Source: Saprospiraceae bacterium
GTDB lineage: Bacteria; Bacteroidota; Bacteroidia; Chitinophagales; Saprospiraceae
NCBI GenBank assembly: GCA_020437105.1
Contig: JAGQWR010000057.1
Span: forward strand, 1-55,980
Length of the DNA: 55,980 nucleotides
Reading direction: 5' to 3'
Shown in pieces: positions 39,749 through 47,955 of the stretch. A program made the translations under genes and the position numbers. Each line of letters opens with the position of its first letter. The first letter of the stretch is position 1. Below the pieces are notes generated by a model, which saw only the letters and a list, made by a program, of their open reading frames with translations, was not told the DNA's origin and did no database searches.

Positions 39749-41500
39749 ATGCGCACCCTCCTCCTTTTTCTCTGCCTACTCCTCTCCGCACTTCTAACCG
39801 CCCAGGTGGAGAGCCGGCCCGACTACGACGAAGTCGTCCACCACTACTTCCAGCGGTACAGTCATCCCTACTGGTATGGCGAGATTGTCATTTCCCGGCG
39901 CCCGCAAGGCTATTTTGTTGCAAAACAGCTCAACCTGAAAACGGATACGGCCGAACTGCTGTACGATTTTAAGAACCAAAGCTACCGGGAGCTGAGCGAC
40001 GCCTTCCGGTGGCCCGACTCCTCATATATTCCACCCGACCGACCAACGGCGGATACCCTCCGGGCCGTCGAAGAATTTCTGGCAGGAACCCAGGACGTAC
40101 GAAATGAGTTGAAACAGGTGCCCTACTACGGCTACCCTGGCTGGTATAAAGATGTGATCGCCCTTTGCGAGGAAGCCGAACGGCCGCTCACCGCCTGGGA
40201 ATGGAACGCCCTGGGACGCGCCTACTTCAACTACTCTACCGCTTTACTGGGTTTTGGCCCCTACCCCGACTCCACCGACAGCTTCGAACTGCCACCGGGG
40301 AGGGGGCGGCTCAGCGAAGCACAGATAAACCGATACCTGGAAATAATCGAAAAGGAACTGGCTGCCTACGGGCAGCTCGTGGCATTGGCCCCGGATTTTC
40401 TGACTGACATCGGTCCGGCTACAAGGAAATATGCCCTCCATGTTACGCACGCCTTCGTCACGCTGCTCTATTTTCAGGATGAGGCAACAGCCCGCCGGGT
40501 ACACCTGCAGAACCTGTACGACCCTTATCTGCTGCAGATGGCTCGCAACTTGCTGAATTCCTGTCCGCCCCATGCCATCCTCCTGACCTGGGGGGATGTC
40601 GATACGTATCCTCTTTACTACCTACAAGCTACAGAGGGGTTGCGCACGGACGTCATCCTGGTGAACCAGTCCCTTAGCAGATCGTCGCGCTACCAGCAAA
40701 TGTTGCTGGGAGGTCCCTTCGGCGCCCGGCCCCTTCGAACCCTGCTGCCGCCACGTTTCTTCGAGAAGATCGCGGTGTGCGTTGTATCGCAGGTCGATCA
40801 ACCGGGCGAAGCGCTCCCGGCCGACACCTTATTCGCCATCCTGGCCGATACGCTGAACTACCGGATTTCTCCTTATTCTCCCAATCAATACGAGGTCGGT
40901 ATTCCCACCACCACCATCCGTCTTAAGGCCCCGCCGGATATTTATGTTCCCGGTGGTAACCGAGCGGATGCGATCACCTATGCGACGAATACACCCTACC
41001 TCACTCCGGAGCTGGTCTTCTGGCTCGACCTGCTCAAAGCCAATGACTGGGAGCGCCCTTTGTGTTTTACAATGGGAACCTTCTCGGGGCCGAATCCTCC
41101 CCTGGTACCCTACCTGGTGTGGGAAGGAATGATCCTGCGTCTTTACCCTCAGGTTCCGGAAGAAGAACGACCGGATCCGTTACTACTGCCCATAAACGTG
41201 GACCGCAGCTTTCAACTCTGGATGGAAGCGTACGACTCCGACACCTCCGTATCCGTCATCCCTCACGACAAGGCACCACTCCACCAGCAGGCTCTGGTCG
41301 CCGGCTTTCGCCTTTTATTCGAACTCAATGCCCAGAACGATCCCGACCGGGCCCAAGCTATCGGACACAGGCTGATGCAGCTTTTTCCCAATGAACAGGC
41401 GCCCTGGGACGAACGCTGGCTCCTGATCGCCCGGGAACTGGGAGTGGCTGGGGATGAGGATGCCGCAGAATTAATTAGCCGTACTATTTTGAAGGATTAG
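39749..41500 (+). CDS. Secreted protein related to the C-terminal domain of DUF2723 proteins
   Basis: 583 residues from ATG 39749, chosen because a clean signal peptide follows (RTLLLFLCLLLSALLTAQ); the frame is open upstream to 39689. The middle part reads HAILLTWGDVDTYPLYYLQ and EGLRTDVILVNQSLS (about 275-310), and later LDLLKANDWERPLCF (about 428-442). These closely follow phrases I know from the soluble C-terminal domain of the Bacteroidota DUF2723/GT117 membrane proteins (NGDNDTFPLWYxQEVEGxRTDVRVVNLSL and NNWERPIYF), but here no multi-spanning membrane domain is present. Base composition is visibly richer in G+C, with many CC and CG codons, than neighbours, which suggests transfer. The function is unknown. 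Confidence 0.8.
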   Translation: MRTLLLFLCLLLSALLTAQVESRPDYDEVVHHYFQRYSHPYWYGEIVISRRPQGYFVAKQLNLKTDTAELLYDFKNQSYRELSDAFRWPDSSYIPPDRPTADTLRAVEEFLAGTQDVRNELKQVPYYGYPGWYKDVIALCEEAERPLTAWEWNALGRAYFNYSTALLGFGPYPDSTDSFELPPGRGRLSEAQINRYLEIIEKELAAYGQLVALAPDFLTDIGPATRKYALHVTHAFVTLLYFQDEATARRVHLQNLYDPYLLQMARNLLNSCPPHAILLTWGDVDTYPLYYLQATEGLRTDVILVNQSLSRSSRYQQMLLGGPFGARPLRTLLPPRFFEKIAVCVVSQVDQPGEALPADTLFAILADTLNYRISPYSPNQYEVGIPTTTIRLKAPPDIYVPGGNRADAITYATNTPYLTPELVFWLDLLKANDWERPLCFTMGTFSGPNPPLVPYLVWEGMILRLYPQVPEEERPDPLLLPINVDRSFQLWMEAYDSDTSVSVIPHDKAPLHQQALVAGFRLLFELNAQNDPDRAQAIGHRLMQLFPNEQAPWDERWLLIARELGVAGDEDAAELISRTILKD

Positions 41501-41583
41501 AAGCAGCTCACTTCGGCATGTATAGGTAGCTGTGAAATAGAATAGCATTGCGATAGTTATCGGGATGAACTCCCGACTTTTGC

Positions 41584-41621
41584 AAAAAAAAAAGCCCGGA
41601 ACGAAAACAGTTCCAGGCTTT
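41584..41621 (-). terminator. Intrinsic terminator of tRNA-Met
   Basis: AAAGCC-c-GGAAC (41591-41602) pairs with GTTCC-a-GGCTTT (41610-41621); on the minus strand a T-run (complement of 41584-41593) follows the stem. It lies 8 nt past the tRNA 3' end. Confidence 0.85.
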
Positions 41622-41629
41622 AATCTTTG

Positions 41630-41703
41630 TAGCGCGGGGGAGACTTGAACTCCCGACCTCGGGATTATGAATCACGCGCTCTAACCAGCTGAGCTACCGC
41701 GCC
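41630..41703 (-). tRNA. tRNA-Met (CAT)
   Basis: Read on the minus strand, 74 nt: acceptor GGCGCGG/CCGCGCT with a G-U at the first pair, D arm GCTC/GAGC, anticodon loop TTCATAA giving CAT, T arm GGGAG/CTCCC with loop TTCAAGT, discriminator A, CCA not encoded. The sequence looks like elongator tRNA-Met; Ile-2 (lysidine) is the other CAT option. The anticodon stem has a T-C mismatch in its middle pair (29-41), which is unusual. A terminator follows. Confidence 0.93.
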
Positions 41704-41764
41704 ATTAACGGAGCGCAAATTTCAGTAATTCTTATGGTTTTTCCAATAGCGGAGGAAAAAAAAT

Positions 41765-42319
41765 CTAAACGACTCCAAATCGACCCTTTTCGGCCTTAGC
41801 CAGTTTGATGTGTTCCAGGTGGTGCTTGCAATGCCAGGCATATAGTGCCATGGTCTGATCCAGGCGATAAGTGTAGTTCGCACCGGGATGAAAAAAGCCC
41901 CGATTATGCTCCTCCGGACCTAAATTTACCAGTAATACTGCCCAGCGTTTGTGGAGGCCTCTTAGGATGTCGAGCGAAGCTTCAACCGCACAATCTATGG
42001 TGTCGGGCAGCATAGCCCACAGCGCCTCCTCATAGGGTTTTATCTGTGGATCTACTTCCGTTAAAGCCAGCTTGAAGCGGATATAAGCGTTCATGTGGCT
42101 GTCTGCACAGTGGTGCACTACCTGTCGAATCGACCAGCCATCAGGCCGATAACGCCAACTCAATTGGGAGTCTGAAAGTCCGGCCACTTCTGCTGCGATG
42201 GCTGTTGGGAAATGGGCAATCACACTAATATAGTCGCCAATCATCTCCTCCGTAATCGTTTCAGGGATATCAAAACGTCCCACCGGAAAGCGAAATGGCT
42301 CCAATTCCTGTTTGTTCAT
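41765..42319 (-). CDS. YfiT/DinB-family putative metal-dependent hydrolase or thiol transferase
   Basis: 184 residues. It follows the YfiT/BstA pattern throughout: FRFPVGRFDIPETIT at the N-terminus, YRPDGWSIRQVVHHCADSHMNAYIRFKLALTE in the middle and MALYAWHCKHHLEHI near the end. The His residues in VHHCADSH and WHCKHHLEH form the Zn/Ni site of this four-helix family. Known relatives are bacillithiol S-transferases or are called putative metal-dependent hydrolases. It is a distant relative of the DinB-like protein at 2189. Single gene next to the tRNA. Confidence 0.9.
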   Translation of the reverse strand: MNKQELEPFRFPVGRFDIPETITEEMIGDYISVIAHFPTAIAAEVAGLSDSQLSWRYRPDGWSIRQVVHHCADSHMNAYIRFKLALTEVDPQIKPYEEALWAMLPDTIDCAVEASLDILRGLHKRWAVLLVNLGPEEHNRGFFHPGANYTYRLDQTMALYAWHCKHHLEHIKLAKAEKGRFGVV

Positions 42320-42379
42320 TTGGAATAAACTTTGTTGTTGAAGCTAAGTTACGGTTTTTCATTTTCAGGAGGGCGGAAT

Positions 42380-42449
42380 CAGAATTTTCAGAATTAGCGA
42401 ATTTTCAGAATATGTGAATTCTGTAAATTGAGAAATTCCGTGAATTCTG
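42380..42449. repeat. CAGAAT/ATTCTG inverted repeat cluster before the GxxExxY gene
   Basis: CAGAATT at 42380 and 42389 and CAGAAT at 42406 face AATTCTG at 42417 and 42443, so the 70-bp stretch can pair in several ways. It lies in the 214-bp spacer between the YfiT-like gene and the GxxExxY gene. It contains no gene. Confidence 0.65.
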
Positions 42450-42533
42450 ATCCTGACAATAATTTTAAAAAAAAATCTACTTAATTTAGGTATTGGATTT
42501 CAGCGTCTGATGTGAATATGAAAAAGTGGAGAA

Positions 42534-42926
42534 ATGAAAAAGGACGAACTTACCTACACGGTCATTGGCTGCGCCATGAAGGTGCACAACAAATTAGGAC
42601 CGGGATTTCAAGAAGTGATTTATCAAAGATGTCTGGCTATTGAATTTGAAAACGCCTCTCTTTCTTTTGCCCGGGAATTAGAGCAAGCAGTTTATTATGA
42701 TAAGATGCAAGTAGGAACCCGCCGGGCTGATTTTGTGGTTGAAAATCAATTAATAGTAGAATTGAAAGCCGTGGTTGCGCTGGAGGATGTACATCTGGCT
42801 CAGGCAAAAAATTATGTTGTAGCCTATGATTTCCCCAAAGGACTTCTAATTAACCTGGGTAGCAAAAGCCTGGAATACAAATTGCTGTTTAATCCATATC
42901 AACCCCACTTTCCAGGAAACCCATAA
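42534..42926 (+). CDS. GxxExxY family protein (PD-(D/E)XK nuclease-like)
   Basis: 130 residues, full length for the family. The name-giving motif is G24-x-x-E27-x-x-Y30 in LGPGFQEVIY; D66 in RRADFVVE and E76-x-K78 in LIVELKAV complete a PD-(D/E)XK-type active site. The family is abundant in Bacteroidota and other bacteria, often in several copies and in mobile or repeat-rich places; its cellular role is unknown. The last 38 nt overlap the end of the convergent gene 42889-43848. The inverted repeats upstream (42380-42449) may belong to the same unit. Confidence 0.93.
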   Translation: MKKDELTYTVIGCAMKVHNKLGPGFQEVIYQRCLAIEFENASLSFARELEQAVYYDKMQVGTRRADFVVENQLIVELKAVVALEDVHLAQAKNYVVAYDFPKGLLINLGSKSLEYKLLFNPYQPHFPGNP

Positions 42927-43848
42927 AAGCCTCCAGGTCGAGGGTGTAGCCCGTCTGCCCGAGAGTGGTTTCATCTGGAGCGAGGATGACAAAATAGGGG
43001 AGGGAGCCAGGCTGGAATCTTTTTTGAAGCTCCGCATTCCGTTGACCGACACGCCGGATGCCTGGCGTACGGAATGCCGGCTCCAAATCTGTGCGATCGT
43101 CAACATCCAGTTTTAAGCATACATAATGGGCTAAGAGATATTCCTGTAATTCCAAATCAGATAGTACCTGATCCTCCATTTTTAAACAGTTGATGACGGC
43201 ATAACCGGAGAAATAAATTAAGAGCGGCTTATTTTCTTCCCGGGCTTTTTTCAACCCTTCTTCATAAGCAAAGACCTGAGTGTTGCCGTCAATCAGGTCA
43301 AAAGGATCTATTGGTTTTGGACGGGCATCTACTTTTAAGCGATACATATCGATCAACTCGCCATAGGTTTTTCCCTGGCCCTGGTATTCTACAGCAAGTA
43401 CATAAATGCTGTCGAGCAGGGCATCAGAGGGCTGAAAGCCGCCGATGAGCAGTTTGTCCTGCTCCCAATCCAGGGTGTCGGATATGGTGTTGCCAAAGGT
43501 TTTAGGCCCTTCCATTCCGGCACGTTGATCGCGGAAATCTTTGGATCGCTGCACCTTTTGAAAATATTCCAACATATCCAGGTTGGTCGGATGATGATCC
43601 CAGTCACGCGCAGACAGGAGAATGAGGAAATTAAAAAAAGCTTTATCGCTGAGTATGGCCTGATCCAGCGAATCAAAATAACATTGGAGCAGAAGGGCAG
43701 CATCTTCTAAAAATAATTCCTGATCCCATTCCTTGGTATCCATGTCGAATGCCAGGGGTTTGTCTAATAAACGAGCACACTCTTCATCACTTTGACCGAG
43801 AATTAAAAACGGAAGAAAAAGGAAAAGAAGAAGAAAATAAGTTTTCAT
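42889..43848 (-). CDS. Secreted thioredoxin-like protein lacking the first active-site Cys
   Basis: 319 residues with signal peptide (YFLLLFLFLPFLILGQ). The N-terminal 185 residues are helical and unassigned. The C-terminal thioredoxin fold (about 195-319) has NKPLLIYFSGYAVINCLKME where relatives have CxNC, so only the second Cys remains; the cis-Pro region SLPYFVIL is present. Periplasmic Trx-like proteins with CVNCRKME motifs are frequent in Bacteroidota and related to DsbD/thiol-disulfide exchange. With one Cys this copy cannot run a normal dithiol cycle, so a binding or monothiol role is inferred. The end overlaps the GxxExxY gene. Confidence 0.8.
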   Translation of the reverse strand: MKTYFLLLFLFLPFLILGQSDEECARLLDKPLAFDMDTKEWDQELFLEDAALLLQCYFDSLDQAILSDKAFFNFLILLSARDWDHHPTNLDMLEYFQKVQRSKDFRDQRAGMEGPKTFGNTISDTLDWEQDKLLIGGFQPSDALLDSIYVLAVEYQGQGKTYGELIDMYRLKVDARPKPIDPFDLIDGNTQVFAYEEGLKKAREENKPLLIYFSGYAVINCLKMEDQVLSDLELQEYLLAHYVCLKLDVDDRTDLEPAFRTPGIRRVGQRNAELQKRFQPGSLPYFVILAPDETTLGQTGYTLDLEAFMGFLESGVDMD

Positions 43849-43887
43849 AACATTAAAGATCTAAAAAGGCAATTCCCGAACAAGTTC

Positions 43888-44832
43888 TTACTTAATTCGC
43901 CAATTCGAATAACCAAACAATTGCCGGCCACCAAATAGATGTTGTTCTATCCATGTCAGAACGCGGTACTTTATTTTTTCGTGCTTCATCGGCGGCCGAT
44001 TGATCTGGTAATCTTTTTCAAAATGCAATTCGTCTTCCCAGTCATACTGTGCGATAAAGGGCGCCATGACCCGAGGATGGGTGCCTTTGAATCGCTTGTA
44101 CCAGTTCATGTTTCCGTAATCAAAGACGGGCGCCTTTTCTTTATAGGCTTCTTCCATCGCTGCCCGGCCTTTGTGAATACCATCCAGCGATTTTGATTTT
44201 GCCTGCATCAGTTTTGGCGGACGAACCCAGCCGTAGTGATAAATCTCCGCATCTATTTTTTTGACGGTAAGCTTAAAGGTGTTTTCCTTTTGCCTGTAAT
44301 TCAGGCCGTCAAAATCAGGTATTCTCCGAAAGGACTGCGCAGAGATGTATGAGTGGATATCGGGATGATTTCGTACCACCCGAATCTCGTAAGGATACCA
44401 GCCATGGTGGTCATTGTAGTGGGCGTAGTTGCCAAAGAAGTGTTTGTAACGAAACAGGAACCCTTCCACCTCCTCGTCCTCCAGGTGAGTCTGGCAAGCC
44501 TGTACGATGGTATCCAGATATTTTTCATGAACGACCTCGTCGGCCTGTAAATAAAACAACCAGTCACCGCTACACGCCTCCCGGGCAATGTCGGTTTGAT
44601 GCGCATTTTCCATCCCCCTCGGGTACTTCTCCAGATCCCAGACCGTATGGATAATCCGAATTTTATCCGAACCAATACTTTTTATCAATGCTTCAGTCTG
44701 ATCATCGGGATCACAATCGCCGAGGGCTACCACAAACTCATCGCAGATCGGAAGAATGGATTCGATGGCTTCCTTGATCGGATAGTATAGCTTACTGGTA
44801 TTCTTGGCCATCGTGAAGCCACTAATTCTCAT
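43888..44832 (-). CDS. Family 2 glycosyltransferase
   Basis: 314 residues, cytoplasmic or membrane-associated, no TM segment. The start RISGFTMAKNTSKLYYPIKEAIESILPICDEFVVALGDCDPDD and the motif GDWLFYLQADEVVHE (DxD-like Q-A-D) are typical of GT-A fold family 2 enzymes that transfer sugars from nucleotide-sugars to glycans. The C-terminal half has conserved aromatic and His residues (YHYGWVRPPKLMQ). The acceptor is unknown; there is no surrounding polysaccharide cluster. It follows the small lipoprotein gene by 34 nt. Confidence 0.88.
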   Translation of the reverse strand: MRISGFTMAKNTSKLYYPIKEAIESILPICDEFVVALGDCDPDDQTEALIKSIGSDKIRIIHTVWDLEKYPRGMENAHQTDIAREACSGDWLFYLQADEVVHEKYLDTIVQACQTHLEDEEVEGFLFRYKHFFGNYAHYNDHHGWYPYEIRVVRNHPDIHSYISAQSFRRIPDFDGLNYRQKENTFKLTVKKIDAEIYHYGWVRPPKLMQAKSKSLDGIHKGRAAMEEAYKEKAPVFDYGNMNWYKRFKGTHPRVMAPFIAQYDWEDELHFEKDYQINRPPMKHEKIKYRVLTWIEQHLFGGRQLFGYSNWRIK

Positions 44833-44866
44833 AATTCCTTTCTTTTAAAAATTAAATCAACTCGAT

Positions 44867-45316
44867 CTACCGATGCAGGGAGAGGTGGAAATTGGTTTTT
44901 AGTTCAACTAATTTCATTCTGGATTCCGTAATGGCGCGAATTTGATATTGAATTTCATCCGTCCCGCCATCCAGCGCAGGTGTTTTTACGAGGAGGATAT
45001 TTTGTCCTTCCTTAAATTCCCAGCTGCCAACTTCAGGAGTTGGTTCGCCTTTGTATTTTTTGGAAAACAGGCCGCCCTCGTCAAAATTCCAGATTCCGCC
45101 ATTTTCAATATCGGCGAGTAATTGGAAAGCGGTATCCCCTGGTCTGTCAGGAGCGGTCATTTCTGTGAGTATCCATCGGCCACCCGGTGAATGTGAAAGT
45201 GCAGGCTGTTCCTCAGCTATTTTCGCGGGCGTATGCGTAGATTCCGACTCCGGCTTGTTTTCTGCACACTGCATTCCTGTAAGTGCGATCAAAAAAATGA
45301 ATAATACTTTTTTCAT
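44867..45316 (-). CDS. Small lipoprotein with lipocalin-like domain
   Basis: 149 residues. Lipobox LTGMQC (Cys 17) after a hydrophobic signal. The mature part (about 45-149) reads GGRWILTEMTAPD ... GGIWNFDEGGLFSKKYKGEP ... VGSWEFKEGQNILLV ... MKLVELKTN, the pattern of small Bacteroidota lipocalin-like or META-like domains that keep W-x-L strands. Probably an outer-membrane lipoprotein with a binding role. It lies between the VOC protein and the glycosyltransferase on the same strand with short gaps, so co-transcription is possible. Confidence 0.75.
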   Translation of the reverse strand: MKKVLFIFLIALTGMQCAENKPESESTHTPAKIAEEQPALSHSPGGRWILTEMTAPDRPGDTAFQLLADIENGGIWNFDEGGLFSKKYKGEPTPEVGSWEFKEGQNILLVKTPALDGGTDEIQYQIRAITESRMKLVELKTNFHLSLHR

Positions 45317-45345
45317 AGTTTATGGTATATTAATCAACTTCAAAT

Positions 45346-46026
45346 TCATAAATCTGTTTCCGCAATCCGACTAAAAACTCCAGCTTCAAATTTCAGTAAA
45401 TAAACAGTGCCATCAATTTCTGCCTGCAGGATGAAAGGAGCAGCAGGCGCCGGATCTCCATTTGGGAACCATAAGCGCTTGTTTTTATCAATGAGGATAA
45501 ACAGGCCTTCCGGATCCCCTGCTGTAAAAAACAGCTCAAAGTTACCGGAAAATTGGGTGACCCCGGTATCAGCGTGTAGCTTTTTGAATGTTGCTTCTAT
45601 AGAATCCACAGGCGCACCAATTTCGCTGATGCGAAGAATCTTTTCGGCCGAAAAGGGCGCAGGAAGTGCTGCCTGGAGGGGCCTGCGTGCGATAAATTCG
45701 ACAATGTTTCCGTCCGGATCATAAAAATAAAAAGCACTGGCCTGCCAGCTGCTAAATTCAATCCGCTCATTTCCTTCGTACAGGAGCAGGGCTACCCGTT
45801 TGCGCAGCCATTGGTGGGTTTCTTCCACCAGGTTAGGCGGCGTGTTGAAGGCAAAGTGGTAGGGGAGGGCATCCGGATTATACCTGAATTCCAATTGACT
45901 TTGCCCCACTTGCAGACAAATGTGATCTGTACTTTCAGAGAGTAGGGGCAGTTCCAGGATCGTCGTATAAAACTCCCGGAGTCGCTTAATATTGGCACTT
46001 TGCAGAATCAATTTGTGGATGATCAT
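45346..46026 (-). CDS. VOC (glyoxalase/bleomycin resistance) family protein
   Basis: 226 residues. The first VOC domain (about 1-115) begins IIHKLILQSANIKRLREFYTTILELPL and closes with AFYFYDPDGNIVEFIARR, the classic end with metal-ligand Glu. The second part (about 130-226) is a shorter repeat of the fold with GDPEGLFILID. Such proteins isomerise, open or bind small compounds; the substrate is unknown. Its start overlaps the stop of the PLP decarboxylase by 4 nt (ATGA), so the two are translationally coupled and may act in one pathway. Confidence 0.88.
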   Translation of the reverse strand: MIIHKLILQSANIKRLREFYTTILELPLLSESTDHICLQVGQSQLEFRYNPDALPYHFAFNTPPNLVEETHQWLRKRVALLLYEGNERIEFSSWQASAFYFYDPDGNIVEFIARRPLQAALPAPFSAEKILRISEIGAPVDSIEATFKKLHADTGVTQFSGNFELFFTAGDPEGLFILIDKNKRLWFPNGDPAPAAPFILQAEIDGTVYLLKFEAGVFSRIAETDL

Positions 46027-47261
46027 ACCAGCTTCTTTTCGGCGAAAGCCTGAAGGTCTGCCACCAGAGGCAGTAATTTTTCAATGCTCACATGGTCCAT
46101 AATGACCACCTTGTACCACTGGGGCTGGTGATGGTCATCCGGTACCAATCCATAACGTTGAGCAATGTCGCTGTTTAAATGCTTTTCGCGAATGGTGATG
46201 ATGTTTGATTGTGCATGTCGGTAAAAGGCAATGTTCAATTCGTCGAGTTTTTCTGTAAACCAGTTGGCTCGATTCAGGAGCGTCAGTATTTTTTCTTTCC
46301 AGCCATAGGGGCCGTTTTTCATCAGGATCATCCAAACCGCTATTGCATTCGCCCCCGAGCGACTCCCGATAATAGTCGAATCCTCGCCTTCCACATAACT
46401 GGCGTCTCTGGTACTGGCATACTGGATAAAGTTTTTTCGAATCAGAAAAATGCCTGTCCCGTAAGGAGCCTGAACCATTTTATGCGCATCCAAGGTGACA
46501 GAAGTTACCTTCGGATTGGTGAAATCAAGTCGGCAGTTTTTGGTGGCAAACGGATAGAAAAATCCACCGTAAGCGCCATCCACATGCAAAAAATAAGAAA
46601 GGTCGAGTGCTTCTAAAGGCGCCGTCAAAACGTCCGGGTCATCTACCGAGCCAAACATGGTGGTCATCATATTTGCAAAGAGGATAAATCGTTTTTTTCC
46701 GTCAGCCAGGGCGCGTTGCAGTGTTTTTTCTACGCTTTCGCGAAAGATCTCCCGGGTAGTTGGATCAACGGCGATTTTATAGGCGCTAATCTGCAAAATA
46801 TTGGAAGCTTTATGGACTGAGTAATGGGCATCCTCCGAAGCAAGTATGGCGATCTCATTCAGCTGTACTTGCTCCAGGAACAAATTGCGATAGATCCAGA
46901 TGGCCTGCATATTAGCCTCTGTTCCGCCGGAAGCCACATAACCGTCGTGGCTATTCTCTTCTCCGTGCAGGATATCCTCCGCACAGACCCGGATTAATTC
47001 CTGTTCAATTTGTTGGGTTCCATGAAAAAAAGATTCAGAGGTTCCAAGTGTATGACAACCAATGTGATTTGGATTGTGTATGAGGGTTGACAGGTAGGGG
47101 GCATTTTGGAGGAAGGGCGCATCCTGATAAAAGACGCGGTCATCAAGATGGGAACCGGGGACGCCCAGGATGTTTTCCTCGTAAAAATTTACATTTTGCT
47201 TTAAAGCCGCGAATATCCTGGTCTGGATTTCGTCCTGGTTGAGTTTTTTCCAAAGTTTCAT
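46023..47261 (-). CDS. PLP-dependent decarboxylase (group II, aspartate aminotransferase fold)
   Basis: 412 residues. PLP-enzyme landmarks: ASGGTEANMQAIW (about 110-122), HVDGAYGG with D228, and SVTLDAHKMVQAPYGTG with the Schiff-base Lys K261. This fits the group II amino acid decarboxylases (histidine, glutamate, aromatic or aspartate type). The substrate cannot be told. The ATG is preceded by an intrinsic terminator whose T-run ends only about 7 nt before it, so the promoter arrangement is odd. It is first in a run with the VOC gene (ATGA overlap). Confidence 0.92.
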   Translation of the reverse strand: MKLWKKLNQDEIQTRIFAALKQNVNFYEENILGVPGSHLDDRVFYQDAPFLQNAPYLSTLIHNPNHIGCHTLGTSESFFHGTQQIEQELIRVCAEDILHGEENSHDGYVASGGTEANMQAIWIYRNLFLEQVQLNEIAILASEDAHYSVHKASNILQISAYKIAVDPTTREIFRESVEKTLQRALADGKKRFILFANMMTTMFGSVDDPDVLTAPLEALDLSYFLHVDGAYGGFFYPFATKNCRLDFTNPKVTSVTLDAHKMVQAPYGTGIFLIRKNFIQYASTRDASYVEGEDSTIIGSRSGANAIAVWMILMKNGPYGWKEKILTLLNRANWFTEKLDELNIAFYRHAQSNIITIREKHLNSDIAQRYGLVPDDHHQPQWYKVVIMDHVSIEKLLPLVADLQAFAEKKLV

Positions 47262-47267
47262 GGCTCT

Positions 47268-47312
47268 AAAAAAACAAATTCTACCGGTACTTCCGGTAGA
47301 ATTTGTTTTTTA
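47268..47312. terminator. Bidirectional intrinsic terminator directly upstream of the decarboxylase start
   Basis: ACAAATTCTACCGG (47274-47287) and CCGGTAGAATTTGT (47293-47306) are a perfect 14-bp inverted repeat with a 5-nt loop, with A-run on the left and T-run on the right. On the minus strand the T-run ends about 7 nt before the decarboxylase ATG (47261). Confidence 0.85.
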
Positions 47313-47343
47313 GATTATTCTGATTTCTTTTTGAGGGTTGCTC

Positions 47344-47856
47344 CTATTCTCGGAGGGCTCCTGCTCCCCGGATCATGGCTACATAATTAGTATCCTCCCC
47401 ATAGGTCGATTTAAAGAATACAGTATCTCCACGCGTCTGAAGAATTTCTACTTTCATGATATCTCCTACTTCCATCGTGCTATATGGGATGGTGAGGGTT
47501 TCAATGGTCGCTTCATAAGTGCAATCGGAAGTCCATTTCAAGTTTGCTTTCAGATAAAAATGTTCTTCCGAATAATGCTCTGTCAGCGTTGTTTCATCGA
47601 TAGTGATATAGGCAGATTCATCCCAGAAATTTATATAAGTATATCTCCCAAATCCATGTAATCGAGCACATTCTCTGTCGCCAACTTCTGTGACTGCATC
47701 CATTGGTTTTTCCGGTATTTTTTCTGCTTCAACAGGGTTAGCGACTTCTTCAGTCTCCTCTGTTTCGGCTGTTTCTTCTGATTCGGATTGCGTACAGGAC
47801 CAAAGGCTGAGGCTTGTTAGCAGGAATAGGAGGGCAAAGCGATTAAACATTCTCAT
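47344..47856 (-). CDS. Hypothetical lipoprotein with acidic linker
   Basis: 170 residues from ATG 47856; the frame extends to 47889 but this start gives the normal lipoprotein signal FNRFALLFLLTSLSLWSC. After the lipobox comes an acidic stretch rich in Glu and Thr (about 20-45), a flexible surface spacer, then a compact domain of about 115 residues (RECARLHGFGRYTYINFWDES ... YAMIRGAG-like end). I do not recognise a family. The signal and linker suggest an outer-membrane surface-exposed lipoprotein. It is separated from the decarboxylase by a terminator. Confidence 0.7.
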   Translation of the reverse strand: MRMFNRFALLFLLTSLSLWSCTQSESEETAETEETEEVANPVEAEKIPEKPMDAVTEVGDRECARLHGFGRYTYINFWDESAYITIDETTLTEHYSEEHFYLKANLKWTSDCTYEATIETLTIPYSTMEVGDIMKVEILQTRGDTVFFKSTYGEDTNYVAMIRGAGALRE

Positions 47857-47955
47857 ATGGGATTTATTTTTTGCAAAAATAGTCCGCATTCTAAAAAATC
47901 CCTTAAAAATGATTGCTTTTCGAAAAGAAGTTAACAGGAAAGCCTACTTACTTGT

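Noticed and set aside
41630..41703. Initiator tRNA-fMet
   Set aside because: The first pair is formed (G-U), the D arm and anticodon stem lack the three G-C pairs of initiators, so elongator Met is more likely.
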